DNA from: Neorhizobium sp. SOG26
GTDB taxonomy: Bacteria > Pseudomonadota > Alphaproteobacteria > Rhizobiales > Rhizobiaceae
NCBI RefSeq assembly: GCF_003491345.1
Contig: NZ_CP025513.1
Coordinates: 434,001 to 498,000 of the forward strand
Length of the DNA stretch: 64,000 nucleotides
Direction: 5' to 3'
Below, piece by piece: positions 53,515-63,290 of this stretch (its first letter is position 1; the number at the start of each line of letters is the position of its first letter). Made by a program: the position numbers and the translations under genes. A model generated the notes under the pieces. The model saw only the letters and a program-made list of their open reading frames with translations, was not told the origin of the DNA and searched no databases.

Positions 53515-53608
53515 GTCCCATGAGGGATTTTGGCCGTAAAGGAGCGGACTACATCATGTTCAGAATTATCCGTTTATTTTTTCAAGCGCGTAGGCCAGCA
53601 CCTAAAAT

Positions 53609-53798
53609 GATTGCAATGCACGTCGGCCAGCAACCATCGCTCTTGAAAGCATTCAAACCACCGGCCCCACGCGATCGTGGTCGATCAGCTTAGCGGCAGA
53701 TATTCCAGCCATTCCTGCGCGCCTCGTAGTACACGAAGAATTCGAACTGTCGTCTCGGTGAGGGCGTAGGCGGCGATATAAGGCATACCGTTGATGAC
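53609..53798. repeat. Copy of 22451-22640 carrying a RelE/ParE toxin 3' fragment
   Basis: The 190 bases match 22451-22640 without indels and with few substitutions, including the last ~40 codons of the toxin on the minus strand. The rest of the toxin and its antitoxin are absent. Just beyond it begins the VapC-type gene on the same strand. Confidence 0.85.
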
Positions 53799-53826
53799 GA
53801 TTTTGAGGTCCCCTGCGCGCCATTAG

Positions 53827-54249
53827 TCAGGCACGCCATGGGTCCACGAGGACAACGCCGGTGCCTTGGAAATCTTGAATGTTGCGTGTAACGACCACAA
53901 ACCCGTGCACGACTGCCGTGGCAGCGATGAGTGCATCAGCTTCATTGCGGCGATCCGAAATATGCATGTGGGCACATCGCGTCGCAATCGCTTCATCGAT
54001 AGCAATGATGCGCTGAGCGAACTCCGGGCGTACTCGGCTATCCATCCAGGCTCGTAAGCGAGCGCCCTGCTCAATGTCACGCCGTTGAATGCTGAGTATC
54101 CCGCGCTCAAGTTCTAGAATTGTTATGGCAGAAATATACAGATCGCGGGAATCCTGCGCGCTTACCCAAGCGGTCACGTTCGGATCAGCTTTACCGTCAC
54201 CAACCTTACGGAGTTCGGAGACAACGTTTGTGTCGAGCAGAAATTTCAA
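53827..54249 (-). CDS. PIN-domain toxin (VapC family)
   Basis: The 140-residue PIN-domain ribonuclease has the acidic residues in LLDTNVVSELRK (Asp6), ILELERG, EADALIAATA and VTRNIQDFQGTG in the expected order. VapC toxins cut tRNA or rRNA. Its ATG overlaps the antitoxin stop by 4 bp. Pairing with a Phd/YefM-type antitoxin rather than an AbrB or RHH type is common in this family. Confidence 0.92.
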   Translation of the reverse strand: MKFLLDTNVVSELRKVGDGKADPNVTAWVSAQDSRDLYISAITILELERGILSIQRRDIEQGARLRAWMDSRVRPEFAQRIIAIDEAIATRCAHMHISDRRNEADALIAATAVVHGFVVVTRNIQDFQGTGVVLVDPWRA

Positions 54250-54500
54250 GACAGATCAACTTCGCGAGTTGCGATGACTGATCGAGACGGATCGAAATTG
54301 ATATTCGACAATCCAGGCATGGAAAGGGCATCGACAAGATTGTGACGCTTACCTGTCAGACGCTCAAACTCACCGTACGTCATCAACACGTGCGAAGGTC
54401 GGCCTCGATCAGTGATAACGACAGGTCCCGCTTCAGCAGCTTTTTTTGCTCTGCCAACATCATGATTCAATTCGCGGCTGGTCAAGCTAATAGTGGCCAT
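54246..54500 (-). CDS. Phd/YefM-family antitoxin
   Basis: The 84-residue antitoxin has the Phd/YefM N-terminal DNA-binding fold (ATISLTSRELNHDVGRAKKAAEAGPVVITDRGRPSHVLMTYGEFERL) and a flexible C-terminal toxin-binding tail. GGAGG precedes the ATG at 5 nt. It is encoded first, as usual, and should repress from the palindrome just upstream. Confidence 0.92.
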   Translation of the reverse strand: MATISLTSRELNHDVGRAKKAAEAGPVVITDRGRPSHVLMTYGEFERLTGKRHNLVDALSMPGLSNINFDPSRSVIATREVDLS

Positions 54501-54511
54501 ATGCGCCTCCG

Positions 54512-54529
54512 TGTAGGAACATACCTACA
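54512..54529. promoter_or_regulatory. Operator-like inverted repeat of the Phd-PIN locus
   Basis: TGTAGG-AACATA-CCTACA lies 12 bp upstream of the antitoxin start and close to its ribosome-binding site, a typical position for autoregulation by a Phd/YefM antitoxin. Confidence 0.65.
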
Positions 54530-54787
54530 TATAGCGCCTTCATGCTCCCTGCGCAATGCCCCCTGTACCACGTAGCTTCCCACGCTTTTACGCCTTGGCT
54601 GGAACCGCGGAAAGGTTCTTCAGCTTTGCTCCGCCGGAACACCGCCGAAGTGCGCGGAAAAAACATGCAAAGGATGACAAGATGGCGACGACTTCCTGTG
54701 TTTGGCCGCTTTACACAATTTTAAGCGCCCGCCCCTAATTCCGCACGCCCTCGGCCTGAGGCCCCGAGAAAAGATGCGGAATGACAC

Positions 54788-57148
54788 ATGCCAAACGAAG
54801 ACCTTTTCAAACGCCATTTTCAGAAGAAGATTTCGGCTTACTGCGACGTCCGCCTTGCTCCCGTCGCGCCTGATTGGGTGATGGACAACATCCGCTCCTA
54901 CCTCCTGGCGTTGATCACATTTCGAAAGACACCCGCTCTCTCGAACAATCGCTACGCCTGGCGGCAGATCGCACACGATTGCGGGATAGATGAAGCGCTG
55001 ACGACAAAGTTGAAGAAGCAACTGCGGCCAGCGCTGGATGCGATCATGCGCTGGCTAAAGGAGCCGCCTGTAGAAGACGACGCTCCGAAAAACAAAAGAC
55101 CGCATGCAATGCCGAAGGCCGGTGCCAGGAAAAGGCTCTCGCCTTCCTCGACAAGCCAACATCACGAAGTCGAGGAGGTCGAGAACTCGCCCTCCCCTGG
55201 CCGCGCCGGCCCTAAGCCGAAACCAGTTTCTGGTAGACCAGAACCATTGTTTGAGGCGAAGGAAGATCCGAGTTCGTTCGCCGATGCACTGGCCTATCAC
55301 ATGCGTCGCTTTGGCGAGAGTTACTGGCAACTCCACCGGGCGGTCGTTCGCATAGACGAAACTTTCGATGCAAAGACCTTGCTATCGTGGATCGAGGGCC
55401 ATCGTGTGCCTCGATCCATCGCAAGCTTCACCATCCTCGGCCGGGTCGAACACAGGTACGGGCTGGCGCAGGGATACTTCAAAGCCAAACTGCCACATCA
55501 GTCCCGGTCGCTCTATGGCCACGATCTAGATGACGTTAGTCCGGCCGAACGCCGTCGCCTTGCCTGGCATCTTCCCGACGACTTCGGCAGCATGCCATTT
55601 TCAAAGCGCGAAGAGATCCTGGAATAGGTCCGGCGCGTCATCATCTCAGGGTCGACGGATTACAGACGTTTCCAGGCGGCAGCGACGAAGCAGCGCTACG
55701 CGATCCGGTTCCCTGGGGTCACATATGGCGGGAGTGCACTCACTCCTCGACCAGCGGCTTCCAAAGGGCTACGGGATAATGACGAAGAGGCCTCTACGAC
55801 AGAGGCGCTCGCAGATCCCGATCTGCTATCCGGCGTCGTCGATGCACCCCCTCGCCTAGCCATGGAGATGGCCGACCTCATCCGCTTCAAGACGTCGACA
55901 CTGACCGAAATCGGCTACCGCAGGAATGGCGTCTGGAATGAGGAGACAGCGAGCCAAAAGGTCGAACACCTCGGCCTGATGTTTGGGGCACTTGCGGCAT
56001 CCCCAAACGGGGTTGTCAAAGGTCGAGGCGTGCCGCTCAGCCAACTCACCTTCGGTCTCCTGATCTTCCCGGGGGTGTGGGATTGGTATCTGCAATGGCG
56101 GGAGCGCCGTCGCGGCTTCTTTACCAAGTGGGAGGATGACATGCTGATGGTCGCCATGGCCCTCACCCGCGCTGAAGTCGGCTGGATCCGCCAGCACCCG
56201 GAACTGCTGCGCCACGTAAAGCCGATCGAAGGACTTATCACGCCAGACGAGATTGGGGCGGCTCATCGTGATTGGGATGGCGCCTGCGAGGCCTTCCATC
56301 GCCACGCCGCCAATCGATCGAAAGAAATCCAGCGGGTTATGCGTGTGCACCGTGATCCGTTCGAGCCGATCATGTGTGTATTGGAGGCAGACAGCCCGCT
56401 TGCCGAGTATCGCAAGATCACCGAGGAGATCTTGAAGCGAATGCCGGATGAGGACCGTTACCCGAGAGCAGCCGCCGAAGCTGTCCGGTCCTTTCTGATG
56501 CTGAGGCTGGGCTTACATCTCGGCCTCAGGCAGAAGAACCTTCGGCAATTGCTGCTCTGCCCCCGCGGACAATTTCCGACAGCAGAACGACGGCTCGAAG
56601 ACTTAAAGCGCGGTGAGCTGCGCTGGAGTGAGCGCGAGCGCGGCTGGGAGGTCTTCATCCCGTCCAATGCCTTCAAGAACTCCGGCTCTTCCTTCTTCGG
56701 ACAAAAGCCATTTCGCCTGGTGCTACCGGATTTGCTTGATCTCTACACATATCTCAATGCCTACATCGATCGACATCGGAAGGTGCTACTGGGTCGCGCA
56801 CCCGACCCAGGCACGCTGTTCGTCAAGACAGTAAAGACGACCAGCGTTGACGCAGCTTACAATCAGACGACGTTCTATGAGGCTTGGCGGTTGGCGATCC
56901 AGCGCTACGGCATCTACAATCCGTATACGGGCCGCGGCGCGATCAAAGGTCTGCTACCACATGGCCCTCACAACGTCCGAGACGTGCTCGCCACGCACAT
57001 CCTAAAGCAGACAGGATCCTATGAGCAGGCAAGCTACGCGATCCAGGACACGCCTGACGTCGTGCAGCAACACTACGGACGCTTTCTGCCGCAGGACAAG
57101 GCAGCACTGGCAGCGAGGATTCTAAATCAGGTATGGGAGGCAGCGTAG
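54788..57148 (+). pseudogene. Large tyrosine recombinase interrupted by an in-frame amber codon
   Basis: Two frames in the same phase, 54788-55627 and 55628-57148, form one ~786-codon gene broken only by TAG at 55625-55627; similarity in style runs straight through (KREEILE-stop-VRRVIISGSTDYRRFQAA). A TGG-to-TAG change is the simplest cause. The C-terminal part has tyrosine recombinase features: Arg in RLGLHLGLRQKNLRQLLL, H-x-x-R in HNVRDVLATH and a final tyrosine in VQQHYGRFLP. The N-terminal ~270 residues are unusual, with an acidic/basic linker near residues 95-145. Readthrough, reinitiation at ATG 55862 or simple inactivation are all possible. Confidence 0.75.
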
Positions 57149-57523
57149 TGTGCTGACTGTGTCGTTTAGCCAACTGCAGGCAGATGCCAAAAAAGTGTTC
57201 TCGTCCGTCTAGGACACTGCCTATCGTCTCGCTCTTGAACGGTATCGAACCAGCGATCCCGTGCCACTGCTTCCGGTTTAAACCATCCCCGAGGCCGGCC
57301 ACATCCTTGATGTGCTCATCCTGCTAATGTCGCCACTTAGGTGATGCCAGCTGGAAGCGCTCGAGGCCACAACGCTGCCTCGTTCTTCGTCGATGAGAGG
57401 CCAGAGGAACTCCAAAAAAGACGCGCGCGGCTTTCACCCCGTGCTCTGCTACCCGAAATCTACACGACAGCCGCGACCTCGATTGCGCTGAGCACTGTCG
57501 GCACTAGCTCAAGCGTATCGATA
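57149..57523. other. Intergenic region with no supported gene
   Basis: A plus-strand frame (57341-57607) overlaps the CapA gene and is not recognisable. Around 57240 the sequence GGTATCGAACCAGCGATCCC looks like the T-arm and 3' part of a tRNA read in reverse but cannot be extended to a full cloverleaf. It may be a leftover attachment-site-like fragment next to the recombinase gene. Confidence 0.45.
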
Positions 57524-58648
57524 TTAGCACCCGGGAGAGAAGCGCCTTCGCATTTCGAGCGCATCAATGCCCCAAAGCGGCACGGGACCGCTCGGACAAT
57601 CATCTGACGGGCGGCCCACTGCGACCGGCAGCACCTCGACCTCACGGCAGCTTCCATCATCAGCCAAAGTCAGTCTCGCCGCAGCACTTCGCCAGACATC
57701 GACGCCCTTTTCATCATAGGTTGCCGGACGACGGGTATGGAATATAAAATTCCCAAGGCCCGGCATGATGGCTTTGCCACGATGAAAGGTGATCGACTGC
57801 ATCACTGGCGCACCGGTGCCGACCATAAGGTCCGCACCGTCATCGATCAGGCCACGGCAGAGTTCAAGCAGCCAAGTCGGCGTCACCGTCCAATCCGCAT
57901 CCCAGTGGTGACAGTGAAGTGCAACGGCCACAAGATGACCAGCCGCTTTCGCCGCCTCAATACCACGGATCAAACGTGCCCTGTCGGTCTCGTCAGCACT
58001 CCAGTGGGAGGCAATCTCGTCCCCTAAAGCTACTGCCGTGCCGAAGGCTTCCAGATCGGGACGCTTACCAACGTCATAACCAACAGCAAACCGTGCGGCG
58101 TTACGCCTGTCGTCGCCAAGCGTCGAGACGATTTTGCGCAGCATCTCGAACTCTGCGGTCGGAACGGTAACGGTTCGCCTCATGCGCAGCGGTGCGATGC
58201 CGGCTCGATCGGCAGAGGCGTAGTTGATCGCGGGTTGTGGCCCGAGGTCTACTGAGAAGATAGCCAGAGACTTCCCGTGACTCTGCACGACGACTGGTGC
58301 CGCCGCTTCCTCGATATCCGATCCGCTGCCAGTGAGTTTTAGGCCTGCAGCTTTGGCCGCTGAGCGCGTCGCGGCTATGCCGGGCGGCCCAAGATCGAAA
58401 GAATGATTGTTGGCATGGGAGACTGCATGGAAACCCAGTTCCCGAACCGAAACGAGCGCATCCGGCGACGCCAGATGCAGCGTCTTGGCTTTGGTCGGCC
58501 ACGCCCCTGTTGCTTCGACGGTCGCTTCCAAATTCGCGAACGCGACGTCCGCCTTCAGGAATTCCATCACCACCCGCTGCCCGTGACCTGAGAGGTCGAG
58601 GGGGCGATGGAGAAGGATTTGGCCGGTGACGGCGACGGTCAGCGGCAT
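57524..58648 (-). CDS. CapA-family (PGA_cap) metallophosphatase-like protein
   Basis: This 374-residue protein has the CapA fold markers VAVTGQILLHRPLD, ADVAFANLEATVEA, HAVSHANNHSFDLGPPGIAAT and VALHCHHWDADWTVTP, which line up the metal-binding residues of the calcineurin-like fold. CapA proteins are linked to poly-gamma-glutamate export or processing, but many members act on other substrates. There is no signal peptide. It is the last gene of an operon with a peptide-type importer and a CocE/NonD hydrolase, 3 bp after that gene, so a catabolic hydrolase role is plausible. Confidence 0.87.
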   Translation of the reverse strand: MPLTVAVTGQILLHRPLDLSGHGQRVVMEFLKADVAFANLEATVEATGAWPTKAKTLHLASPDALVSVRELGFHAVSHANNHSFDLGPPGIAATRSAAKAAGLKLTGSGSDIEEAAAPVVVQSHGKSLAIFSVDLGPQPAINYASADRAGIAPLRMRRTVTVPTAEFEMLRKIVSTLGDDRRNAARFAVGYDVGKRPDLEAFGTAVALGDEIASHWSADETDRARLIRGIEAAKAAGHLVAVALHCHHWDADWTVTPTWLLELCRGLIDDGADLMVGTGAPVMQSITFHRGKAIMPGLGNFIFHTRRPATYDEKGVDVWRSAAARLTLADDGSCREVEVLPVAVGRPSDDCPSGPVPLWGIDALEMRRRFSPGC

Positions 58649-58651
58649 GGC

Positions 58652-60556
58652 CTACTTCCCGAGCGGCGGCAGTGCTGTGAGCGCATCTCCTGCTACAATA
58701 GGCAGGCGGATGGAAGACGGCTTGGCCGCGTCGCAGAAGACCGTATTGCGGGCTACCTGCGTGGTCCGGCCACGGCCCTCAGGTGCATAGGTGTTCGGGT
58801 TGACATCATACTTAGGAAAATTCGATGACGAAATATCCAAACGAATACGATGCCCCTTGGCGAACAGGTTCGCCGTGGCGAAGGGCTCAATTGTGACCTT
58901 GAAGACCTCACCCGCAACGATCGGTTCTGGTTTCTCGAACGACTTCCGGTAGCGGCAGCGGATGATGCCGTCGGTGATATTCAGGGCATAGCCGGTCGGG
59001 TAATCCTTGCTCGGTGGGTAAACGTCAACAAGCTTGGCAGTGAAATCCGTATCCGGCGCATCGGAGGACACATAAAGCGTAACAGTTATGGGACCGACCA
59101 CCGCGACATCCTCCGCCAGGACATCCGTCTCAAACGACAGCACATCGGGACGCGCCGAAAGCGGCAGGCCCGGGTTCTTCGAGCCGAAGAACCTTTCGTC
59201 CTCACGTTGATCGAAACCACCCCCTTCGAATATCGGCTGGCCACTGGTCAGTGATCCGCCAATGGTAGGCACGGGATCCTTCGGATCGAAGTCGTAGATG
59301 AAAGGTGCAACATCCGCCCGTGGCGTGTCGGTGGACAATGAGCCGTTGTGGTGGACGTAGAAGTCGCGGTACTCTGTGCCTGGCAGTGGCCAGTCAGCTG
59401 CCTCAATCCATCTGCCGCCGTGATCAAGCAACCCTTGTGCATCTCTTGCGCCCGACCCGCCACCCATCAAGAAAGCTCGCACCGTCGGCTGTTCTGATAT
59501 CCCGTTGTTCTCGCCCTTCAGCCAGCGATCGAACCAGTCGCGGCGGAAGGCGAGCCAACTCTTGGTGACGTTGCCCCCAAGTGGAGCAGACGACCCGAAG
59601 GACGTATCGCCGGCCAGCGTCGTATTGCGGTTGCCATGCAGCCAGGGACCCATGATGAGCTGCATTGGACGGCGCTCGTTGCCGGAAAGGCCACGGTAGT
59701 TGTCGAGGGTTGATTTGACGTAAGCGTCGTACCAACTGGACATCAGCACACAGGGCACCTCCGGGAAAGTCTCGTAGTAACCTTCCATATAGAGGCCGAC
59801 GCGGCGCCAGCTGTCGTCAAAAGTGCCGCTGCGCCATTGCTCCAGCAGATAGCTTTCGTATTCCGGCATCCAGCGCACTGGCGAGACACCTTCTCGCCAC
59901 GGCAACACTGAAAACCATGCCCGGATATCCTCGGCCTCTATCGCGGCGCGAGTAAAATCATCCCCCTCCCCGATCGCCTGGTTGTAGGCCCACGTCGCCT
60001 GCTTCAACTCGAACGCACCTCCTTGACGAATGCCGCACTGGTAAGCATTCGAGAAGCCCCCTGAGTCCATCACCATGCACGCAAGTCCAGACGGATTGAG
60101 GCAGGCCAGAGCCGCTTGGGTATGCGCGGCGTAGGAGAGACCCATGGTCCCGAATTGGCCGTTCGACCAAGGTTGCTTGACCAGCCAGACAGCGGTGTCG
60201 TAGCCATCTGCGGCTTCGGATATGTATTTGCTGAACTTGCCTTCGGAATTGTAGCGGCCACGGCAATCCTGGTAGATGACGGCGTAGCCGGCGCGCACGA
60301 AGTAAGACGCCACCTCATGGCGTTTCATCGGCACGTCCATGCCGACTTCAATTTCGGAGCGGGACCGCTCGCTTTTCCCATACGGCGTGCGTTCCATAAT
60401 CGCCGGAAGCCTGCCGTCGATCACCTTACCGTCCTTTGCCGGTCGATAGACGTCGGTCGCAAGCCTTATCCCGTCTCGCATGGTCACCATAACGTCGCGT
60501 TCGACGACAACGTCGTCGGCAATCACCTCAAATCGCGATGGCGTCAGGGTATCCAT
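58652..60556 (-). CDS. CocE/NonD-family alpha/beta hydrolase
   Basis: The 634-residue hydrolase has an N-terminal alpha/beta domain with the nucleophile serine in GTMGLSYAAHTQ (~residue 140), a helical cap, and a C-terminal jelly-roll domain (ITVTLYVSSDAPDTDFTAKLVDVYP, RIRLDISSSNFPKYDVNPNT). CocE and X-Pro dipeptidyl peptidases (S15) share this plan; substrates are acyl esters, glutaryl amides or peptides. ATG 60556 gives a normal start before FEVIADDVVVERDVMVTMRDG. It lacks a signal peptide and follows an importer binding-protein gene, so it probably cleaves the imported compound. Confidence 0.92.
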   Translation of the reverse strand: MDTLTPSRFEVIADDVVVERDVMVTMRDGIRLATDVYRPAKDGKVIDGRLPAIMERTPYGKSERSRSEIEVGMDVPMKRHEVASYFVRAGYAVIYQDCRGRYNSEGKFSKYISEAADGYDTAVWLVKQPWSNGQFGTMGLSYAAHTQAALACLNPSGLACMVMDSGGFSNAYQCGIRQGGAFELKQATWAYNQAIGEGDDFTRAAIEAEDIRAWFSVLPWREGVSPVRWMPEYESYLLEQWRSGTFDDSWRRVGLYMEGYYETFPEVPCVLMSSWYDAYVKSTLDNYRGLSGNERRPMQLIMGPWLHGNRNTTLAGDTSFGSSAPLGGNVTKSWLAFRRDWFDRWLKGENNGISEQPTVRAFLMGGGSGARDAQGLLDHGGRWIEAADWPLPGTEYRDFYVHHNGSLSTDTPRADVAPFIYDFDPKDPVPTIGGSLTSGQPIFEGGGFDQREDERFFGSKNPGLPLSARPDVLSFETDVLAEDVAVVGPITVTLYVSSDAPDTDFTAKLVDVYPPSKDYPTGYALNITDGIIRCRYRKSFEKPEPIVAGEVFKVTIEPFATANLFAKGHRIRLDISSSNFPKYDVNPNTYAPEGRGRTTQVARNTVFCDAAKPSSIRLPIVAGDALTALPPLGK

Positions 60557-60623
60557 GTCCGTTTCCTTCAAAGTCTTGGCAAGGAATCCGAGCCAGCGCA
60601 TGTGAGCCAACCGGATAGAAGCC

Positions 60624-60641
60624 ACCCTGCGTAAGCAGGGT
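60624..60641 (-). promoter_or_regulatory. Intercistronic hairpin after binding-protein gene
   Basis: ACCCTGC-GTAA-GCAGGGT forms a 7-bp stem with a GTAA loop, 20 bp after the binding-protein stop on the minus strand, with no T-run. It is the counterpart of the hairpin at 43672-43698 and probably stabilises the upstream message. Confidence 0.65.
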
Positions 60642-60660
60642 AGCGACCAGTTTTGAGTTC

Positions 60661-62235
60661 TTATTTGGCGAGGCCGGCGAGCGTCGGAACGGTATCTTCC
60701 GTCATGTTGGCGACATAGGTGAGGTTCGCCTTGCCGGCCCAGTGGACCTTCTGCCAGAAGAGCGGAATGACCGGAACGTCGGAGAACACAAGGCTTGTCG
60801 CCTTCTGCAGCCCCTCGATACGCTTGGCGGCATCAAACTCAGCCGTCGCAGCCCGCATGGCCTCATCGAAGGCCGGGTTCGAGTACTTCGTCCGGTTGAA
60901 GGAACCTGTACCGGCCTCCTTGTTGACCGTCATCAACAGGTTGCGCAGGCCCGTCGCAGAGGTTGGGGTCGAATTGCCGAGCGAGAAGATGAAGGCAGAG
61001 AAGTCGCCGCCGGAAGCGCCCTTGGTATAGACGTTATAAGGCTGCGCCACGACGCCGTTCACCTTGAGGCCGCCGCGGGCGAACATCTGCCCGAGCGCCT
61101 GTGCCGTATCGGCATCTCCGGGAAAGCGATCGTTGGACGTATGGAGTGTGATGCCGAAGCCGTCCGTATAGCCGGCCTCTGCCAACAATTTCTTGGCGCC
61201 TTCGACGTCATAAGCCGGAGCTTTGACCGACGGATCGTTTCCGGCGACACCGTTCGGAACCAGTTGGCCAGCCGGCTCCCCCGAGCCCTCAAGGATGCGG
61301 TCAACGATAAGCTGCCGATTGATCAACTGGGAGAGCGCCTGACGGACCTTCACGTCCTTCAGCGGGTTCTTGTCGAGCGGCTTGCCATCCTTGTCAGTGA
61401 TGAAGGGGCTCTTGTCACGGACACTGTCGAGCGCGAGGTAGATCATGCGGGACGAAGCAATGGAGAAGACCTTGAGGCCCGAGATGCCCTCGAGCGTCTT
61501 CACATCACGCGGCGGAACCGCATCGATCAGATCGACCGACCCCGAACGCAAGGCGGCCACCCGCGAGGCATCGTTGGAGATGAACTTGATCGTGACGTTC
61601 TCAAAGTCTTGGCTGTTGCCCCAGTACGCCTCGTTCTTCGTCAGCGTCAGGTTGTCGCCCGGCGACCAGGCTTTGAACTTGTAGGCGCCAGTCCCGATCG
61701 CCGCCTTCCCGCTGTTATAGTCTTCGATCGTGGCGCCTTCGGCCACCTTCTTTTCGAGGATGTAGACAAAGCCTATCTGCTCCATGAAGTCCGGCGTTGG
61801 CTTCTTCGTTTTGAACTCTACGGTAAGGTCATCGAGCGGCCTCATACTGTCGATCGAAGCAACGTTGCCCGAGAACGGAGCGGGACTGTTAGGGACGTCC
61901 TTGGCGCGCGCTAGGGAGAAGATCACATCTTCAGCCGTCAGCGGATTTCCGTCGTGGAATTTAACGCCTTCCCGAAGCTTCACCTGCCAAGTCAGGGGAT
62001 CCGTGTTGGTCCACGAAACCGCGAGCGCCGGCTCCATGTTGATTGCCGGGTCAGTCTGGACGAGGCGGTCGAAAATCGCCTGCGCCACGTTCTGGTTGTT
62101 ACCGGTGCGCGAGAATAGCGGATCGATGGATGACGGCTCGGTGGCGCTGCCGATCGTCAGATCAGCGGCGTAAACGGAATTCATCGTCGTGACGGCCGCG
62201 GCAACGCCCGCCAACAGCAGTTTCATAGGCTTCAT
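60661..62235 (-). CDS. Opp/Dpp-type substrate-binding protein
   Basis: The 524-residue SBP_bac_5-family protein has a Sec signal peptide (MKPMKLLLAGVAAAVTTMNSVYA-A). Family blocks LREGVKFHDGNPLTAEDVIFSLAR and VRQALSQLINRQLIVDRIL are present. ATG 62235 follows GGAAGGG; the open frame to 62409 is unsupported. Its neighbours are the OppF and OppD ATPase genes upstream and CocE/CapA genes downstream; the permease genes are expected beyond the window. The ligand is unknown, perhaps an acylated peptide given the hydrolases. Confidence 0.93.
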   Translation of the reverse strand: MKPMKLLLAGVAAAVTTMNSVYAADLTIGSATEPSSIDPLFSRTGNNQNVAQAIFDRLVQTDPAINMEPALAVSWTNTDPLTWQVKLREGVKFHDGNPLTAEDVIFSLARAKDVPNSPAPFSGNVASIDSMRPLDDLTVEFKTKKPTPDFMEQIGFVYILEKKVAEGATIEDYNSGKAAIGTGAYKFKAWSPGDNLTLTKNEAYWGNSQDFENVTIKFISNDASRVAALRSGSVDLIDAVPPRDVKTLEGISGLKVFSIASSRMIYLALDSVRDKSPFITDKDGKPLDKNPLKDVKVRQALSQLINRQLIVDRILEGSGEPAGQLVPNGVAGNDPSVKAPAYDVEGAKKLLAEAGYTDGFGITLHTSNDRFPGDADTAQALGQMFARGGLKVNGVVAQPYNVYTKGASGGDFSAFIFSLGNSTPTSATGLRNLLMTVNKEAGTGSFNRTKYSNPAFDEAMRAATAEFDAAKRIEGLQKATSLVFSDVPVIPLFWQKVHWAGKANLTYVANMTEDTVPTLAGLAK

Positions 62236-62252
62236 ATTGTTCCCTTCCTCTT

Positions 62253-63290
62253 TTAGATGGCCGGTTCGGCCGTTGCTGTCTCGTTGTTGCGCGCCGGGAG
62301 ATCGTTCAGATGACAGGCACTGACATGACCGGCGGAATTTGGCTTCAGGATCGGTCGCTCCCCCCGACAGCGGTCGAACGCCTTTGGGCAGCGGGGATGG
62401 AAATGGCATCCCGAGGGTGGATGAAGCGGTGACGGAATCTCACCTTTGATCGGCGTGAAGACGCGGCGGCGATCGGTGACGGATGGCAGTTCCCGGATCA
62501 GAGCCTGCGTATAGGGGTGCCTCGGGTTGTCGAAGAGGTCGTCGGGCGTTGCGCTCTCAACCACCCGACCGAGATACATAACCACGACGCGGTCGCATAT
62601 ATGCTTCACCACTCCGAGATCATGGCTGATGAACAGATAGGTCAGGCCGAATTCCCGCTTCAGATCCATGAAGAGATTGAGGATCTGCGCCTGGATAGAA
62701 ACGTCGAGCGCCGCTACGGACTCGTCGCAAACGAGAAGTTTCGGCTTGACGGCCAATGCGCGGGCAATACCGATGCGCTGGCGCTGGCCGCCGGAAAACT
62801 GGTGAGGGTAGCGGTCAAGATAGGACGCATCCAGACCAACGCGCTCGGCAAGCGAAGCGACATATTCGCGGATCTCGCGAGCCTTGATTATGCCGTGCAC
62901 CTTCGGCGCTTCGCCAATCAGGTCGATGACCTTCTTACGCGGATTGAGCGTGGACATCGGATCCTGGAAGATCATCTGGGCCGCAAGACGCATGTCGCGC
63001 TTCTCCTGCCCCTCGAGAGCCATCAGCGGCCTGCCCTGCCAACACACTTCGCCACCGCTCGCCGGCATGATGCCAGCCATCACCCGGCCAAGCGTCGATT
63101 TTCCGCAGCCGGATTCTCCAACTAAGCCAACAACTTCACCCGGATAGACAGCGAGATTGACGTCATCGACCGCGTGCACCGTCTTTTCTTCAAGACCCGC
63201 ACCAAAGAGGTTCGCTATCTTCTCCGCGTGGTCGAGCTTTCGGGAGAACCGACGGCTGACGTTAACGGCTTCGATAAGGGGCATCTTCAT
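62253..63290 (-). CDS. ABC importer ATPase, OppF/DppF type
   Basis: This 345-residue ATPase has Walker A GLVGESGCGKSTLGRVMAG, signature FSGGQRQRIGIARAL, Walker B LLVCDESVAALD and H-loop LFISHD. The Walker B glutamate is kept but followed by S-V-A instead of the usual P-T/V-S, a mild deviation. The C-terminal CHFHPRCPKAFDRC motif is present. ATG 63290 overlaps the stop of the OppD-like gene; a start at 63320 is less likely. Confidence 0.92.
   Translation of the reverse strand: MKMPLIEAVNVSRRFSRKLDHAEKIANLFGAGLEEKTVHAVDDVNLAVYPGEVVGLVGESGCGKSTLGRVMAGIMPASGGEVCWQGRPLMALEGQEKRDMRLAAQMIFQDPMSTLNPRKKVIDLIGEAPKVHGIIKAREIREYVASLAERVGLDASYLDRYPHQFSGGQRQRIGIARALAVKPKLLVCDESVAALDVSIQAQILNLFMDLKREFGLTYLFISHDLGVVKHICDRVVVMYLGRVVESATPDDLFDNPRHPYTQALIRELPSVTDRRRVFTPIKGEIPSPLHPPSGCHFHPRCPKAFDRCRGERPILKPNSAGHVSACHLNDLPARNNETATAEPAI

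Noticed and set aside
53440..53520. CRISPR array
   Set aside because: The units are 8 bp with no spacers; this is a simple tandem repeat.
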